DNA of 64,000 nucleotides from Notospermus geniculatus. Lineage: Eukaryota > Nemertea > Pilidiophora > Heteronemertea > Lineidae. The notes beneath the pieces were generated by a model. The model was not told the origin of the DNA. It worked only from the letters and a program-made list of their open reading frames with translations, and searched no databases. Numbering within the stretch: the stretch's first letter is position 1; the number at the start of each line of letters is the position of its first letter. A program made the translations under genes and the position numbers. Shown here one piece after another: positions 11,334 to 23,900 of this stretch. The stretch covers positions 67,381 through 131,380 of the forward strand of contig NMRB01000020.1 in the NCBI GenBank assembly GCA_002633025.1, given 5' to 3'.

Positions 11334-11448
11334 AAAGTTCAGTCACAACACTGACGGAAATAGCGCCCCTAGTGTCGAAATGGCGTACTGAATACCCCCG
11401 ATAATGTTTTCTCCAGGCGGTAGGTGGCAGCAGCTGACGGACTACAGG

Positions 11449-14400
11449 ATGAGCATTTTCGCCAGAAATCTCCCCATTTTTACCCGTTATTTGCCGGGGA
11501 AGTTACTCCGGCACGGAACAGCACATCAGTTTAAATGCAGTGTTAGGTCTGCGAGCTACTTCCCTATTGATGATGACCTCTTCGGTCTGACAGATGATCA
11601 AAAACAGGTTAGCCAGGCTTGCTACAGTACAGGTAGGCCTAGGCCATGTAGGCGGCCCAGGCTACAGCCTACAGGGCGTCCCAGCAAAAACTTGACTCTC
11701 CCATTCCTCCCAGCATGACCATGACCCTACCCTGTCATGCCTGTCATGGATTTGTGGAGTCTTCTTCAGCTTATTACACTGTATTATTGGGTGAAAAAAT
11801 GTTCAAGAAAATATAGGCGTACACTTCATGACCACTGTCATGACTGTGGTGTCACTGACATGCTAAGCAAGGCTTCCTTTACATCGAAGTATACGGTATA
11901 CGAAAACCCCGGTTTACAATGGCTTCACGGTGGTGAATCCTCGGAATGCCTTTGTTAACCGGCGTTTTCGTATACCGAATACTTCTATGTAAGGGAAACC
12001 TTACGTATGCCAGCGGCCCAGTGGGTGAGCATCATGGAGTTCATACTTTTTAATGAATGAGTCAAAATCAATGAAATTATAATCAAATAATTGATGTTGT
12101 TTTCTACTTTCATGGCAACAACAGCTGCGGGAATCGGTGTTCAATTTTGTACAGAAAGAGTTGGCACCAAAGGCAGATGAGATTGACAAAACAGACAACT
12201 TCGAGGGAATGAGGGTGGGTTATCTTTTTGCACAATTTCAGCAACAGAACATTAGTGAGCAATTCAGCTATCCAGGTGGTCTTGATTCTTTGGTTTTAAG
12301 TGAAAAATGATGATACATGTATGATCAGATTGAGTGATCACATTTATAGACCAGTGCAGAGGAGAGAAGATAAATTCCAAGACAGCGCTCTCTTGGTCAT
12401 CTGTTCTGGTGTGATGGCCCCCAAATCGGACAATATAATCACATGTAATATTCTCCTCAAAATCATAAATATTTTATCTTTCATTTTCAGGATTTCTGGA
12501 AGAAATGTGGAGAAATGGGATTCATGGGTATAACTGCTCCTGGTAGGTGTTACTAATATTAGTTGTTTTTTTCTGACTCATAATCATCTAAATACCAGTA
12601 ACCAGGTACATGTACCGGTATATCAAGCAATGGAAGGTTTACTGCTTATCTAGTGTCTGTACCATGAGTCGAAACAAATATGAATATTTTCATCATCAGT
12701 GTTCTGTTTTAGGGGTATATGGTGGAACCGAAGGCTCGTACTTAGATCACTGCATTATCCTGGAGCCAGAAATCTCCCCATTTTTACCCGTTATTTGCCG
12801 GGGAAGTTACTCCGGCACGGAACAGCACATCAGTTTAAATGCAGTGTTAGGTCTGCAAGCTACTTCCCTATTGATGACGACCTCTTCGGCTTGACAGATG
12901 ATCAAAAACAGGTTAGCCAGGCTTGCAACAGTAGAGCAGTAGGCGGCCTACAGGGCGTCCCAAAAACTTGACTTTCCCATTCCTCCCAGCACGACCATGA
13001 CCCTAACCCCTGTCATGCCTGTCATGGATTTGTGGAGTCTTCTTCAGCTTATTATTATTGGGTGAAAAAATGTTCAAGAAAATATAGGCGTACACTTCAT
13101 GACCACTGTCATGACTGTGGTGTCACTGACAGCTAACGTATGCCAGCGGCAGCGGCCCAGTGGGTGAGCATCATGGAGTTCATACTTTAATGAATGAGTC
13201 AAAATCAATGAAATTATAATCAAATAATTGATGTTGTTTTCTACTTTCATGGCAACAGCTGCGGGAATCGGTGTTCAACTTCGTACAGAAAGAATTGGCA
13301 CCAAAGGCAGATGAGATTGACAAAACAGACAACTTCGAGGGAATGAGGGTGGGTTATCTTATTGCACAATTTCAGCAACAGAACATCAGTGAGCAATTCA
13401 GCTATCCAGGTGGTCTTGATTCTTTGGTTTTAAGTGAAAAATAATGATCCGTATATGATCAGATTGAGTGATCACATTTATAGACCAGTGCAGAGGAGAG
13501 AAGATACATTCCAAGACAGCGCTCTCTTGGTCATCTGTTCTGGTGTGATGGCCCCCAAATCGGACAATGTGTTCACATGTTATATTCTCCTCAAAATCAT
13601 AAATCTTTGCTCTTTCATTTTCAGGATTTCTGGAAAAAATGTGGAGAAATGGGACTCCTGGGTATAACTGCTCCTGGTAGGTGTTACTAATATTAGTTGC
13701 TGTTTTTTTCTGACTCATTATCATCAAATACCAGGTACATGTGTTTGCTGGCTTATCTAGTGTCTGTACCATGAGTCTAAACAAATATGAATATTTTCAT
13801 CATCAGTGTTCTGTTTTAGGGGTATATGGTGGAACCGAAGGCTCGTACTTAGATCACTGCATTATCCTGGAGGAGATGACCAGAGCGTCTGCATCGATTG
13901 CACTCAGTTATGGTGCCCACTCAAATCTGTGCTTAAATCAAATAGTCAGAAATGGAACTGAATCACAGAAGGCAAAGTATCTTCCAAAGGTAAGGTGCTG
14001 GACTTGAATAGATAGGATGAGTTGACAACCACACAACAAGAGTGATGTCCACAAAAACCTTGTTTATTTTCTGGGGATATTGTTGCCGTTGGTTCTGAAT
14101 CAATTTTAATCTTCAACTGAAAGATCTTGATAATTACCGGTATATAACACTGTTTTTGGTTTTCAGTTGATAAGTGGTGAGCATATTGGTGCCTTGGCTA
14201 TGAGTGAGGCAGGAAGTGGCTCTGATGTTGTGAGTATGAAGCTAAAGGCAGAAAAACAAGGTAGGTCTCTCATCATTGTCAATGCTAATTAAATCCAATC
14301 TACTCTGACAGCACCGGGTACTGAATTCCTAAGTTCATGTCGTGTGTATTGATCCATGTGTGTTTTGTATTCATAGGTGATCACTATGTACTGAACGGAA

Positions 14401-16933
14401 GCAAATTTTGGATCACAAACGGCCCAGTTGCAGATGTCCTAGTCGTGTATGCTAAAACAGATCTCGCTACCCCACAGCCTCAACATGGTATTTCTACTTT
14501 TATTATTGAAAAGGTAAGCAAAGGGAATTTATTTTTGGACATTCATCAAGTAAGAATAATTAGCCATTGATGCAAGATTTCTGTTTATGATGTAATGCAT
14601 GTACATGTAATTGGTTAATGGCTGTGGGGTGCATACTGAGTGATGAAAATGATGAAGAGTTATGCATTTCTTATTGTCAGATGCAAGCTATGTTACTGTT
14701 TAGTTGTTACCTGTCCTGTTTTCAGGGAATGCCAGGTTTCAGTGTTGGGCGAAAGCTTGATAAACTTGGGATGAGAGGCTCATATACAGGGGAACTGATA
14801 TTTGAAGATTGTAAAGTCCCAGGTGAGAAACTCAATGCATCTGGGTAGAGAAATGAAGGGTTCACTTCGATGAAGTTTATGTGATATGTGTCTATTTATC
14901 TTGATGGTGGTAGCAATATAAGTCATATACTGTTTTAATTGCTTTCCCAGCTGAAAATTTACTTGGAGACAAAAATAAAGGTGTCTATGTTCTGATGAGT
15001 GGTCTTGACATCGAGCGGACAGTCCTTGCTGCTGGACCAATTGGGTGAGTACTAATGACTTGTCGTGCACTGTGCTTTTAGGAATTCATCTGAATAAGTC
15101 AAAGATTTTTGATTCCTTTATGTATCATGATAGTCATGTTAGTACCAAAATAGGTGAGAGAAATCTCTATTTATTTTTGTCATCATTATCCAGCTACCAA
15201 GTTATAAAAAAGGAAAATCCCATTTTTTCAGTTGCGTCATTGATTCTCTTTCCAGGCTCATGCAGGCCTGCTGTGATATAGCATTCGATTATGCTCACCA
15301 AAGAAAGCAGTTCAACACAAGGATTGGAGAATTCCAGGTTTGAAATTTCATTAACTGTGACCAATGCCTTCATTGAGCCCTGGCTCTAGAACTACAGAAA
15401 TTACTATTGACACGTCCCATTGCAGATGTCCCATTTATTCAAATAATCGACCCTATTTTTGCCAAGGAATCAGTGACATCAACTCATCCTTCTATTCCAG
15501 CTTCTTCAGGGGAAAATGGCCGACATGTACACCTCCCTAAACGCTTGCCGCTCATATTTGTATAATGTAGCAAGATCACTAGACAATGGTCAGAGACAGG
15601 CAAAGGTAATTTAATTGGTCTTCGTACGTTGAATTGAAAAGTGGCCAGATTAAACGTGCATCTCTCCTCTGTTCAGTTCCTCCAGAAAAACAAAATATAA
15701 ATGTGGAATATGTTTGAGGTTTACTTCTATTTGATTGGGGGGGGGGGGTAGTACCTGCGCTGCCATGGCTGAATCTGGAAGCCGCCAGAAACTGAAGAGC
15801 AGCCACCATTTTCAGACACCACACTTTCTCTGTCGAGGGATAAGGTACTCCCTCTCAGTCTCAGTACATCAGGATTTACAGCTTTAATCCGTCCACCTCT
15901 ACCCCTAGCAGAGGCACCTCCACGTCGCCCGTGGCTTGGCGCATTCTGTTTTGTCACCTCAGAATACAATTTGAAATCACTTTCTCCGACTTTAGGATCA
16001 CAACCGACACTACGACCAGAGGATTCCTGATTTGTCTGGGGTTTCGACCAGGTGTTTTCATCCCATTCCTCCGTAACGGCGTTTTTCCAAAAATCAGAGT
16101 TAGCTTTATCGGTTGCTTTTGCTTTGGTCTCCAGCTGATGTATATCTAGTGCGTTTCTCACAACCGTCTGCTCCATATTCGACATTTTCTTCTCAATCGT
16201 GGCTTATCGATCGACAATCGATATTGAATTTAGTTCCTCCGGCATTGACTTATGAATATTTCCGAGGTCCATCGCACGGATCACAATGTTCGGCATTTTC
16301 TCTGATTTATCCAGTTTCTGCATCCAGTTCGGTATTCATGACTAATAATCATCATCATCATCATCGTAGCGGCGTCGTGAGCCTAGGATTGGCTCTTTGC
16401 CATGACAGGATAATGACAGGAGAAAATGACAGAACATATATTTATCATCTTGTTTGTCTTTCATTATGGTGAGCCCTAATTCCTTGTTCTTTTATTTAGG
16501 ACTGTGCAGGTGTAATATTGTATGGTGGTGAAGCAGCCACTAAAAGCGCAATGGATTGCATTCAGATTTTAGGTGAGTTTAGGAATGCTTCATGTGCTGA
16601 AATGTCTATGGACATAGTGCTTCTCATTTAGTTTTGCCAGCTCCCATTTGGAGGCTGGCTGAGTTGATACATTCTGATTTGGATACACCCATTGAACACT
16701 AACACTTATGGTACACACTAAGACATTGGTGACTCTCACCAGTCACATCCAAGCATCCAAGTGTGATTCCAAGTGTGATTCTAACTTCTTCTTTTTCAGG
16801 TGGAAATGGTTACATAAATGATTATCCTGCAGGACGTTTATTACGTGATGCAAAACTTTTCGAAATTGGAGCAGGGACAAGTGAAGTTCGTCGTCTTGTG
16901 ATAGGCCGTGCTATTAATGCTCATTACTCTTAA
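11449..16933 (+). CDS. IVD: Isovaleryl-CoA dehydrogenase, mitochondrial
   Basis: Twelve exons: 11449-11607, 12125-12214, 12491-12542, 13820-13989, 14167-14260, 14377-14513, 14726-14822, 14951-15044, 15256-15337, 15501-15605, 16500-16572, 16800-16933. All phases agree and give 428 residues, against about 426 in mammals. The start [11 protein letters not shown] is preferred over the in-frame ATG at 11404 because it gives an Arg-rich, acid-poor mitochondrial presequence. Signatures: [107 protein letters not shown]. The catalytic Glu of IVD lies in GLDIERTVL. At the usual acyl-CoA dehydrogenase base position the motif is [11 protein letters not shown], with Ala in place of Glu, as is diagnostic of IVD. 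It oxidises isovaleryl-CoA to 3-methylcrotonyl-CoA in leucine breakdown, using FAD and passing electrons to ETF. Exons 2 and 3 each have a second copy (13259-13348, 13625-13676), so either pair could be used. Confidence 0.95.
11869..12002. mobile_element. 134-bp palindromic MITE present in only one IVD copy
   Basis: Arms of about 45 bp (AAGGCTTCCTTTACATCG.. and ..ATGTAAGGGAAACCTT) surround a short centre. The paralogous site in the second duplicate (13131-13140, AGCTAACGTA) lacks it, so this is a clean filled/empty comparison. The exact target duplication is ambiguous. Confidence 0.8.
12713..12911 (+). pseudogene. chimeric exon: 5' part of IVD exon 4 fused to 3' part of exon 1
   Basis: It keeps the exon 4 acceptor and the exon 1 donor. 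Read in the phase left by exon 3 it encodes [17 protein letters not shown], then enters exon 1 sequence out of frame and stops at 12892-12894. A transcript including it would be truncated before the active site. Skipping it, and using only one copy of exons 2 and 3, restores a normal IVD. Confidence 0.8.
15727..16300 (-). pseudogene. broken ORF in IVD intron 10, possibly retroelement-derived
   Basis: An open frame of 152 codons (16185-15727) starts [19 protein letters not shown]. The same frame extends upstream about 40 more sense codons ([34 protein letters not shown]) and is cut by a single TAA just before the ATG. This suggests the original protein was longer and is now interrupted. Content: a helical, heptad-like N-terminus, a polar middle, an RG-rich basic stretch ([13 protein letters not shown]) and a proline tail encoded by a 12-base homopolymer. 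Coiled coil plus basic RG region resembles ORF1/gag-like proteins of retroelements, but I cannot name a family. It might instead be a processed host pseudogene. Confidence 0.45.
16347..16365 (+). repeat. ATC trinucleotide microsatellite
   Basis: About six perfect ATC units, immediately beyond the 5' side of the broken minus-strand ORF. Confidence 0.7.
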
Positions 16934-17014
16934 TAGGACACAGGTAATGGACAAAAGCAATGCCTTGCTGTTTGCATCCAGTGAGGTATGGACTGACTAA
17001 ATGTGTGACTGATT

Positions 17015-17753
17015 AATAAACCTTCAATTTTGATTGAGTTCAGACGTTGACAAGTGTATATACTGAATTCATAGGCAGCTGATGTCTTCTGTGTGACAAG
17101 TGTTCATTTCGTTTTCTGAAACTTCCAGTAACTAGCTTTTTAGTCGCAGTAATAAGAGTGGTTTGTGTATAGTCAAGGTGTGGTGGTGCTACTCAAATTG
17201 CCATTAGAGGCATAGGGAAGAACAGGTTTGTGCAGTCATTATCATGGGGTTTTCATCGAGGATCTGAAGTACGCAATGAAGCTGCAGACTCGTGTGTATA
17301 GCGCAGACATGTCAGACGTAGAGAATCCTTTTCCTGCAAGGGTCCAATAGGATCATGGACTTGATCTCTGCTAGATGTATGTATATGTGTGAATGGGTGC
17401 GGCGTGGTCTAGTGGTTAGCGAGACAGACTTCTGATCAGTGGGTCCCGGGTTCGATTCCCAGTCCTGACCAAGAAAAAAACACGCTCGCTTGTGACCTTG
17501 AGCAAGTCACTTTGCCTCACTTGCTTCACCCCACCCAGGTGTAAAAGGGGTACCTGCCTGGTAGTGATGGTCTATGTGAATATTAGTCCAAGAGAGCTGA
17601 AATCGGCTACCGGGACTGTAATACTCCCCAGGGAGTGGAGAAAGAAAATGGCAATAATGGCTTCATGCTAAAGCGTTCCCTGCTTAACAAGATTTTGATT
17701 TATTGGTTTTAATTGATCCAAATCATGTAAAAATTGAGGATTGTAATAATAAA
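17015..17753 (+). other. IVD 3' UTR with two candidate poly(A) signals
   Basis: AATAAA occurs at 17015-17020, 82 bases after the stop codon, and again at 17748-17753. The SINE at 17398 lies between them, so use of the distal signal would place the SINE in the mRNA. Which signal is used cannot be told from sequence. Confidence 0.55.
17398..17645 (+). mobile_element. tRNA-derived SINE, 3'-shortened copy, in IVD 3' region
   Basis: The same family as 282-610: A box (TGGTCTAGTGGTTAGC), B box (GGTTCGATTCCCAG), a short A-run, then GTGACCTTGAGCAAGTCACT and GTGTAAAAGGGGTACC. It diverges after CCCCAGGGAGTGG and lacks the GCGC/TATAAGAA end of the first copy. Its promoter boxes are less decayed than in that copy. 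Confidence 0.85.
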
Positions 17754-17953
17754 GCCAATGTATGGATTTATGGTCTTATTTCATTGGAACAGTGCATTCT
17801 CATTGTCTTGTTTGACCCAGTTAGTGTCCTTTGATTTCCCCTCTAGCGAACAGTGGCACTAATAACCAGCTCTATGTACGGAACTCGGACATTTGCTAAA
17901 AGAAGTAAAGAATGTCAGTATGTGTTCCTGCATAATCAATTTTATTACAATGC

Positions 17954-20900
17954 AATAATTCAATATATGATATTTATTCATATAATGTCCTTATCTACAT
18001 AAATATACACAAATAAATTAATTTCAGAATCAATTAGTTCTTACAATTTAAAATAAACATGAAGTCCTGGCAATAAAATTCTGTGGTCACTTCCATGTTA
18101 AGTCTTGTTCAACACAATGAACATCATAAACGCGAAATGAAAAAGTTATTGAATACAATGAAATAAAAAAGAATAGAAGACAATAAACTAAAAGATTTTA
18201 GACAGGAAGTAAGTTCTGTACGGTTGTTGAATTCTTCCCAACTTTTCACCATTTGTTTTTTTCTGTGACCAAGAACAAAGATGAAAATTAGAACAAGAAT
18301 TGAAGAGAGTGAAGAAGTTTGTGACTGATAGCGAGCAAAAATGAACATGATACCAACATAAAACAGCTGTAGTTGAAACAGGCCTTCCCACACACAACAT
18401 CCTTGAAACGATTTGCGATTTTTGGAAAAACAGATTGGTGGGATGATTACCTAAGGATTAATATCTTGGCCTGGCAGTCATTTACATAACATGTCGGATG
18501 TTATTTACACATGGTTTGAATCAGGTGCTAGAGAATAAATCTGAAAGCCGATGAACAGAACCTAAAACCAGCACCACATTTCTGCAAGGCTGTGATGTGT
18601 AAGACCTATTCACAGTGTTAAGTTCAACTGCAAGTGAGTTATAGGGGTGGTGGTGTAGTTCATGTGGCAATCAGTGTTGGAGACAACCTCATCTGATGTT
18701 ACTAAGTATTCATGCAGCAAGCTGATCACATATAGTTCTGTATTAGAGCTACATGTATTCATAAACTGCCTTTCAATTTCAACCAACACGGGACACTCTA
18801 CTTCATCTGTGCAAGCGAGGACGCTGTGCTGTGGAGCATATGTTCTGTCCAGGACACTCGCCTTGAACATCATGTCCTACAAAGGTCATTCCACTCTAAA
18901 TCGCTGTCCTGATAAGAATATTGCACAACACATTGCATGCCCTCCTCAGGACATTCAGTGTCATCAATGAACAGAAGATGATTTATCGTCCACGTTCTTT
19001 TACTGAACAATGAATCAATAAAGCCTAACTTGTTTGAAAAATCATCAACTTGGTGAATGGAAGCCACAGCGCAACATATTTATGACAATACAAATCTAGG
19101 GCCACAAACATGCATATTTGGTATATCACGGATGAAGGGAACTGACCAGTTGAATGGCATTCAGTTTGTGATACATGAAAGTAGGAGGGGTGAATGCAAG
19201 TTGATGCTCACCCTGATCTACTGAAAGATCTGGGAATACAATGTAAGATCGTTTATACTGTGTCCACTGGTATCTAATGTAGACCTCAATTGACGATTAA
19301 CCAGATTTACATGTCAAGAAGACATTATGTACACATGCTTATAATATACCGGTACAAATCTGATCACACTTTATTTATCATATTATGATTCAATAATGTC
19401 TTAGTGTAATACAAGCTAAAGCTGCTTTTTAATAATGTTCGGATATTATCAGCTGTATTCATGTCGAAGACCTTGATCTAATAATTTGTGGTCTATTTAC
19501 AATGCTTAAGATGCATTTCTTCATAAAAAGTTAGATGTTTTACATACATTATGCCTTACTGGTTGACTGCACATGTATTCATTAAGTAAATAAACATTAA
19601 CCCTTTGATTGCTGGTACTCCTGCCTTGAGGAAGACCCAGAACAAACATCAGTATAGTAAGATGTTTTAGCTCAGTACATTCTACCAGTACCGGTATTCA
19701 GTCTTTTTGATTGAGTTCCACACAAACTCCATTGTCCACCGCTCCAACAAATTCCTCCATCTTGGCTTTTGAACAGGAGAGGAAGCTGTTGAAAGTAATG
19801 TTTTAAAGCGATCATCCTCCCACAGCAGGGGTTTTTACCTCGCAGCGATACACAATGGAGAAAGTGGTCTTTTATCTGTGACCATGTTCTGGAGGAAATA
19901 ATCCTAGATGATTGGTCTTCCATGGGTTAGTGAAAGAATATATATGAAGTCAACAAGAAGGTGTTATCATGTCACATTCCATGGTGGACGACACCCGGGT
20001 TCGTGGATTACCATTCCACAGGTCCCACTGACAGTTTGGGATAACATTCATGATCAACAATAACATATATCATCTTATTCCACAATAAGGACATTTCTTT
20101 GCCTCGCATGAAAACACTATATACATACATGTACATTACACTTAAAAACTTCATTCAAATTGTTTGTTTTTGTCTTATTGAAAAATAATATTTCAAGATG
20201 AATATAATGATGGATTGCCAATCTGACCACCTGAGAGGTACTGTACAGTCATCACCATGATCTCATTCAGTATAAAAAACTACCTCCAAGGTGTTTTACT
20301 GGGACATCTACCAACAAACAGGCAACCATTGCTACAACAGGACTGCTCAAAATGACACAATGTATAGGTACTGTTAATTCAACAAGGGTAAACGAATTGT
20401 GGTCCAAGAACACAAGTTGAATTCCACTAGAATATGACAGGCCTACTAGGATCTCCTTTTGTGTCCTGAACCATCAGGACTATTTTGAACCTTCTTAGGG
20501 GAAAAGTTTCACTACGCTCTGATTGTAAATTTTGTGTCGGATTTTTAGCCAAATGCCAGTTACTGTGCTTTGCTGGTAGGGAATCTGAGGTGATCACATA
20601 TGGCCTACCTTCCGATAATGAGCTGATCATGTGCACAGAAATGTGATGGGCAGGGATATACTGGTATACTCATCTCCAAGACAAGGCCACACGAGCGAAC
20701 TGTAAGGTATTGGCAAGCAACAGGAGTGGTCCTTAGCAAAGTGAAACTAGTTAGAGAGAAAAAATCTGGTAAAACCAGGACAGGAACCTCACCATAGGAT
20801 GTGCAAAAGAACTGTTCCTTCAACAGCCAACTGGCACAAACAGCACTTTATGTAAGCACATACCGTAACTACTTTCCTACCATCTACTGCCAAATATCAC

Positions 20901-23900
20901 ATTTTGAACCACATCAAAAATAACAAATAAGCCTACGGTAATCAATAATTTGGTGAGTTTTTTTGCAAATTTTAACAATGTGTCATTGAGCAATTATCAA
21001 CAGGGAATTCGCTCATGGTGTCTCTTTATCACATCAAATGATTAACCAGTTGAAATGAGAGCGCTACATGTATAATACAAAGAACGAACCAACAGATAGA
21101 TGAACACTATATCTCTTGCTTTTTTTTACTCTTGCCTCTACCATTGCCCATTCACGTACCAGAAAAGACATGCAAATATGGGATTTTCAGGATTGCTGAT
21201 ACCGGTACTAGAATATGGGCCAGAGAGAATATCCCTGCTGTACATTGGTAGCCTGCAATATTTTTAAGAGTACACGATACCAGATACCGGTATAGAAAGT
21301 TACAAGAATATACCACAGATATTTCACCCACTTACAGCCATTTTTACTCTATGTCCAGACAAACACCATTGAAATAAATCAAGAGCAATGATTTGGTGCG
21401 TATAGTTGCCTGTACATTATCATCTCTGTCATTCTGATTCTGTATACCTTAGTACCACACAGTATACCTTACTGTTTACACAGTAAACTTTACTGTGTAT
21501 TCTGTATACCTTAGTACCACACAGTACCATTCCCTGCATCGTTTGACACTTTTGTAAGGTGTTTGACTCGAGCGAGAGTTAATGTCCAATATATTTACAG
21601 CATTAAAGTTCCGTTGATGCATACACTCAGACATGTCAGAGTTCAACACCAAGGTTTCTCAAAGACAGACCGCCTACTGTACATTTAGGTTGTACAAAGA
21701 TGGCCAGCCTGTGAACTACTGATACCCAAAGGTTGCTCATAATTAAGGTCCATTCAAGGTAACATATCACTCGACAAGATTCGACATCATTCTGAATGTT
21801 CCTTAGATGTCACTGTAGACAACAATGAATTAAAATTTACTGCACAAAGGTTCTATTAGACTAAATTAAGAATACTACAACATCATGCCCACAGCAAAGT
21901 GTATGACTTATATATATCACAGAATTTTTGTACCGGAAGGATTTACAGGATCTATATTACTTCAGAATCCAGAATCTAGACACAAAACTCATCCAAACTT
22001 CCTCAGGCGAAAATCAACTTAATTTGGTAAAGGCAGACTACAGTGCTGAGTGCAGAAATTTTTTGACCGTGCTCTTTGAATGAATGAATTCAAACAGTCA
22101 CACATGGTAAGTATAGGCCTAATGTTCTAACAGCTGCGTGTTGTGCATTTCAAGACGAAAGAACAATGTGCATAAAGACGAAAGAAAGAATGCGTTTAAT
22201 TTCGGTCCAATCAGCTTTCTTTTTCAAATGAATGTACACTGTTTCAGGGATACCTCACTGATAAATAAACCATGACACGAAACTAAATCTGTACATGTAC
22301 CAGTACATGTACATGTCTATTCCTAAGCAACAAGAGAACAGTGTTTGACAAAATCGAGAAACATCCATAGAAATCTTGCATCTATAAGCAGCTACAACTG
22401 TGCGATGAACATAAAGCGATTTCAGCAACTATATATGGATTTGTCAAAGATGCATTGAATTGGAAGCAGCAGTACTTTGATCCACGGAGGCTTAGGATGA
22501 TGGCGCTGGTCAGCCATTTGCTTAACTCATTCACGACCGTAACCACCAGTCGTCTTACAATACATTATTAATTGAGTGCCAATTGAACTGGAATTCTCAG
22601 TGAATTTCATTACAATTGAAAAACCTACTTAATTTTTCCCGTCTAACACTGGACTCCACCCATTTTTGGGAAGTTCCAAGCAAGACTCTCAGTTGATGCA
22701 TGGTAGGCTACTGAATGAGTTAGCTTTATTCAAAGACAGTCACCTGACGCAAGTATTTGTCATATTAGCAAATTGCAGCCTTGATCTAAAAGTCCATCCA
22801 CTGCCAGAGTCACAGTTTTTATGTACATGTATAATAAAATCTATAATGAAGGTATATTTTCTTTTTCTTGAATATCACCACTGAACACAAGACACATCTG
22901 AATGTTAGGCGACCCCTCATTATGGTGACAACACTTAAATATTGTGGCTGAGTAACATGACATTCCTTATAGCTGTTTGGCATATGGTAACGTGACAAAG
23001 CACTATGCAAACATATTCTGGTTTGTAAGTTTGACAATGAAGAAGAAAACGAAAGAAAAATACTAGTACAAGGCTCAACGTTGAACGGTATAAGGCAAAT
23101 TTTTACAGATACTCCCTCAAGAATGCAGAATAATAAAAAGAAAAGCATGACAAGGAGTAATCCTTGCAAAAAAAACAGATTTTGAGGACTTGTTCAGTTT
23201 CCCACCAATAGACTCTATCACTCCAAAAGAGTGCAGCACCTGACGGGTCCAGCGTCACGCCATCCCGCACGTCATTTCTGAACGCCATGATGTCACTTGA
23301 AAAAAAATCCAGTTGTTTCAGCGATCATGACGTCGGGAAACAATTTGATTTTTTTGTCTCGCGTCAAGACATCATGAAATGACGTGCGGGACGTCATGAC
23401 GCTGGACCCGTCAGGTGCTGCACTCTTTTGGAGTGATATCGTCTACTGATTCTTGTTTCATCACACCTTGGAAAACACCCAGAGAATATCTCCACGTCAG
23501 CTAGGCCCACCATAATTAGCGACAATTGAAAGCATCACAACCAACTGATAAGGCAGGAAAACTTTTTATCACAATATTGTACTCTAATTAGTGGGCCACG
23601 ATATTGACATGAAACATTAGTAATCAGTGAGATAATTTCAACCAATAGCTTGGAAAAACCTTGAGTGTGGAAATGAAATCGACAAGACAAAAAGAGTAAC
23701 GTCGAGGAAAGAATGGGAGGGACCTACCATAATTTACTCAGCCACAGAATACAAGGGACTGCTTCTTCAAATCGGTGAGAAGCATTACTTTTTTACATAT
23801 ACATGAAAGCACCTCATTATACAAGATGTTTTGTCAAAAAATCACAAATAGACTTATATAGAAATGACCAATATATCAACACGATAATTTCTCTGTACAC

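Larger units (their letters stand above)
8847..11448. promoter_or_regulatory. divergent TECPR1/IVD promoter interval
   Basis: The start codons of TECPR1 (minus) and IVD (plus) point away from each other across about 2.6 kb. The TECPR1 side carries many TGACGT/ACGTCA words (for example near 8868, 9168, 9325, 9355, 9571, 9613 and 9820), which fit CRE/ATF-type sites, plus one CACGTG E-box. No TATA box at a convincing position was found for either gene. Regulatory function is inferred from position and motif density only. Confidence 0.45.
11462..13872 (+). repeat. tandem duplication inside IVD (part of exon 1 to part of exon 4)
   Basis: Segment 11462-12765 recurs as 12766-13872. The copies differ by scattered substitutions and indels, including a 134-bp palindromic insertion only in copy 1. 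The junction joins ..ATCCTGGAG of exon 4 directly to CCAGAAATCTCC of exon 1, with one base of possible overlap. Exon 2 encodes identical protein in both copies. Exon 3 differs (GFMGITAP versus GLLGITAP); the second is closer to the mammalian LGVLGITAP. Confidence 0.92.

Noticed and set aside
13398-13784. 128-codon minus-strand ORF across the second IVD exon 3 copy
   Set aside because: Mostly antisense to introns, no domain, no splice or start support; shadow.
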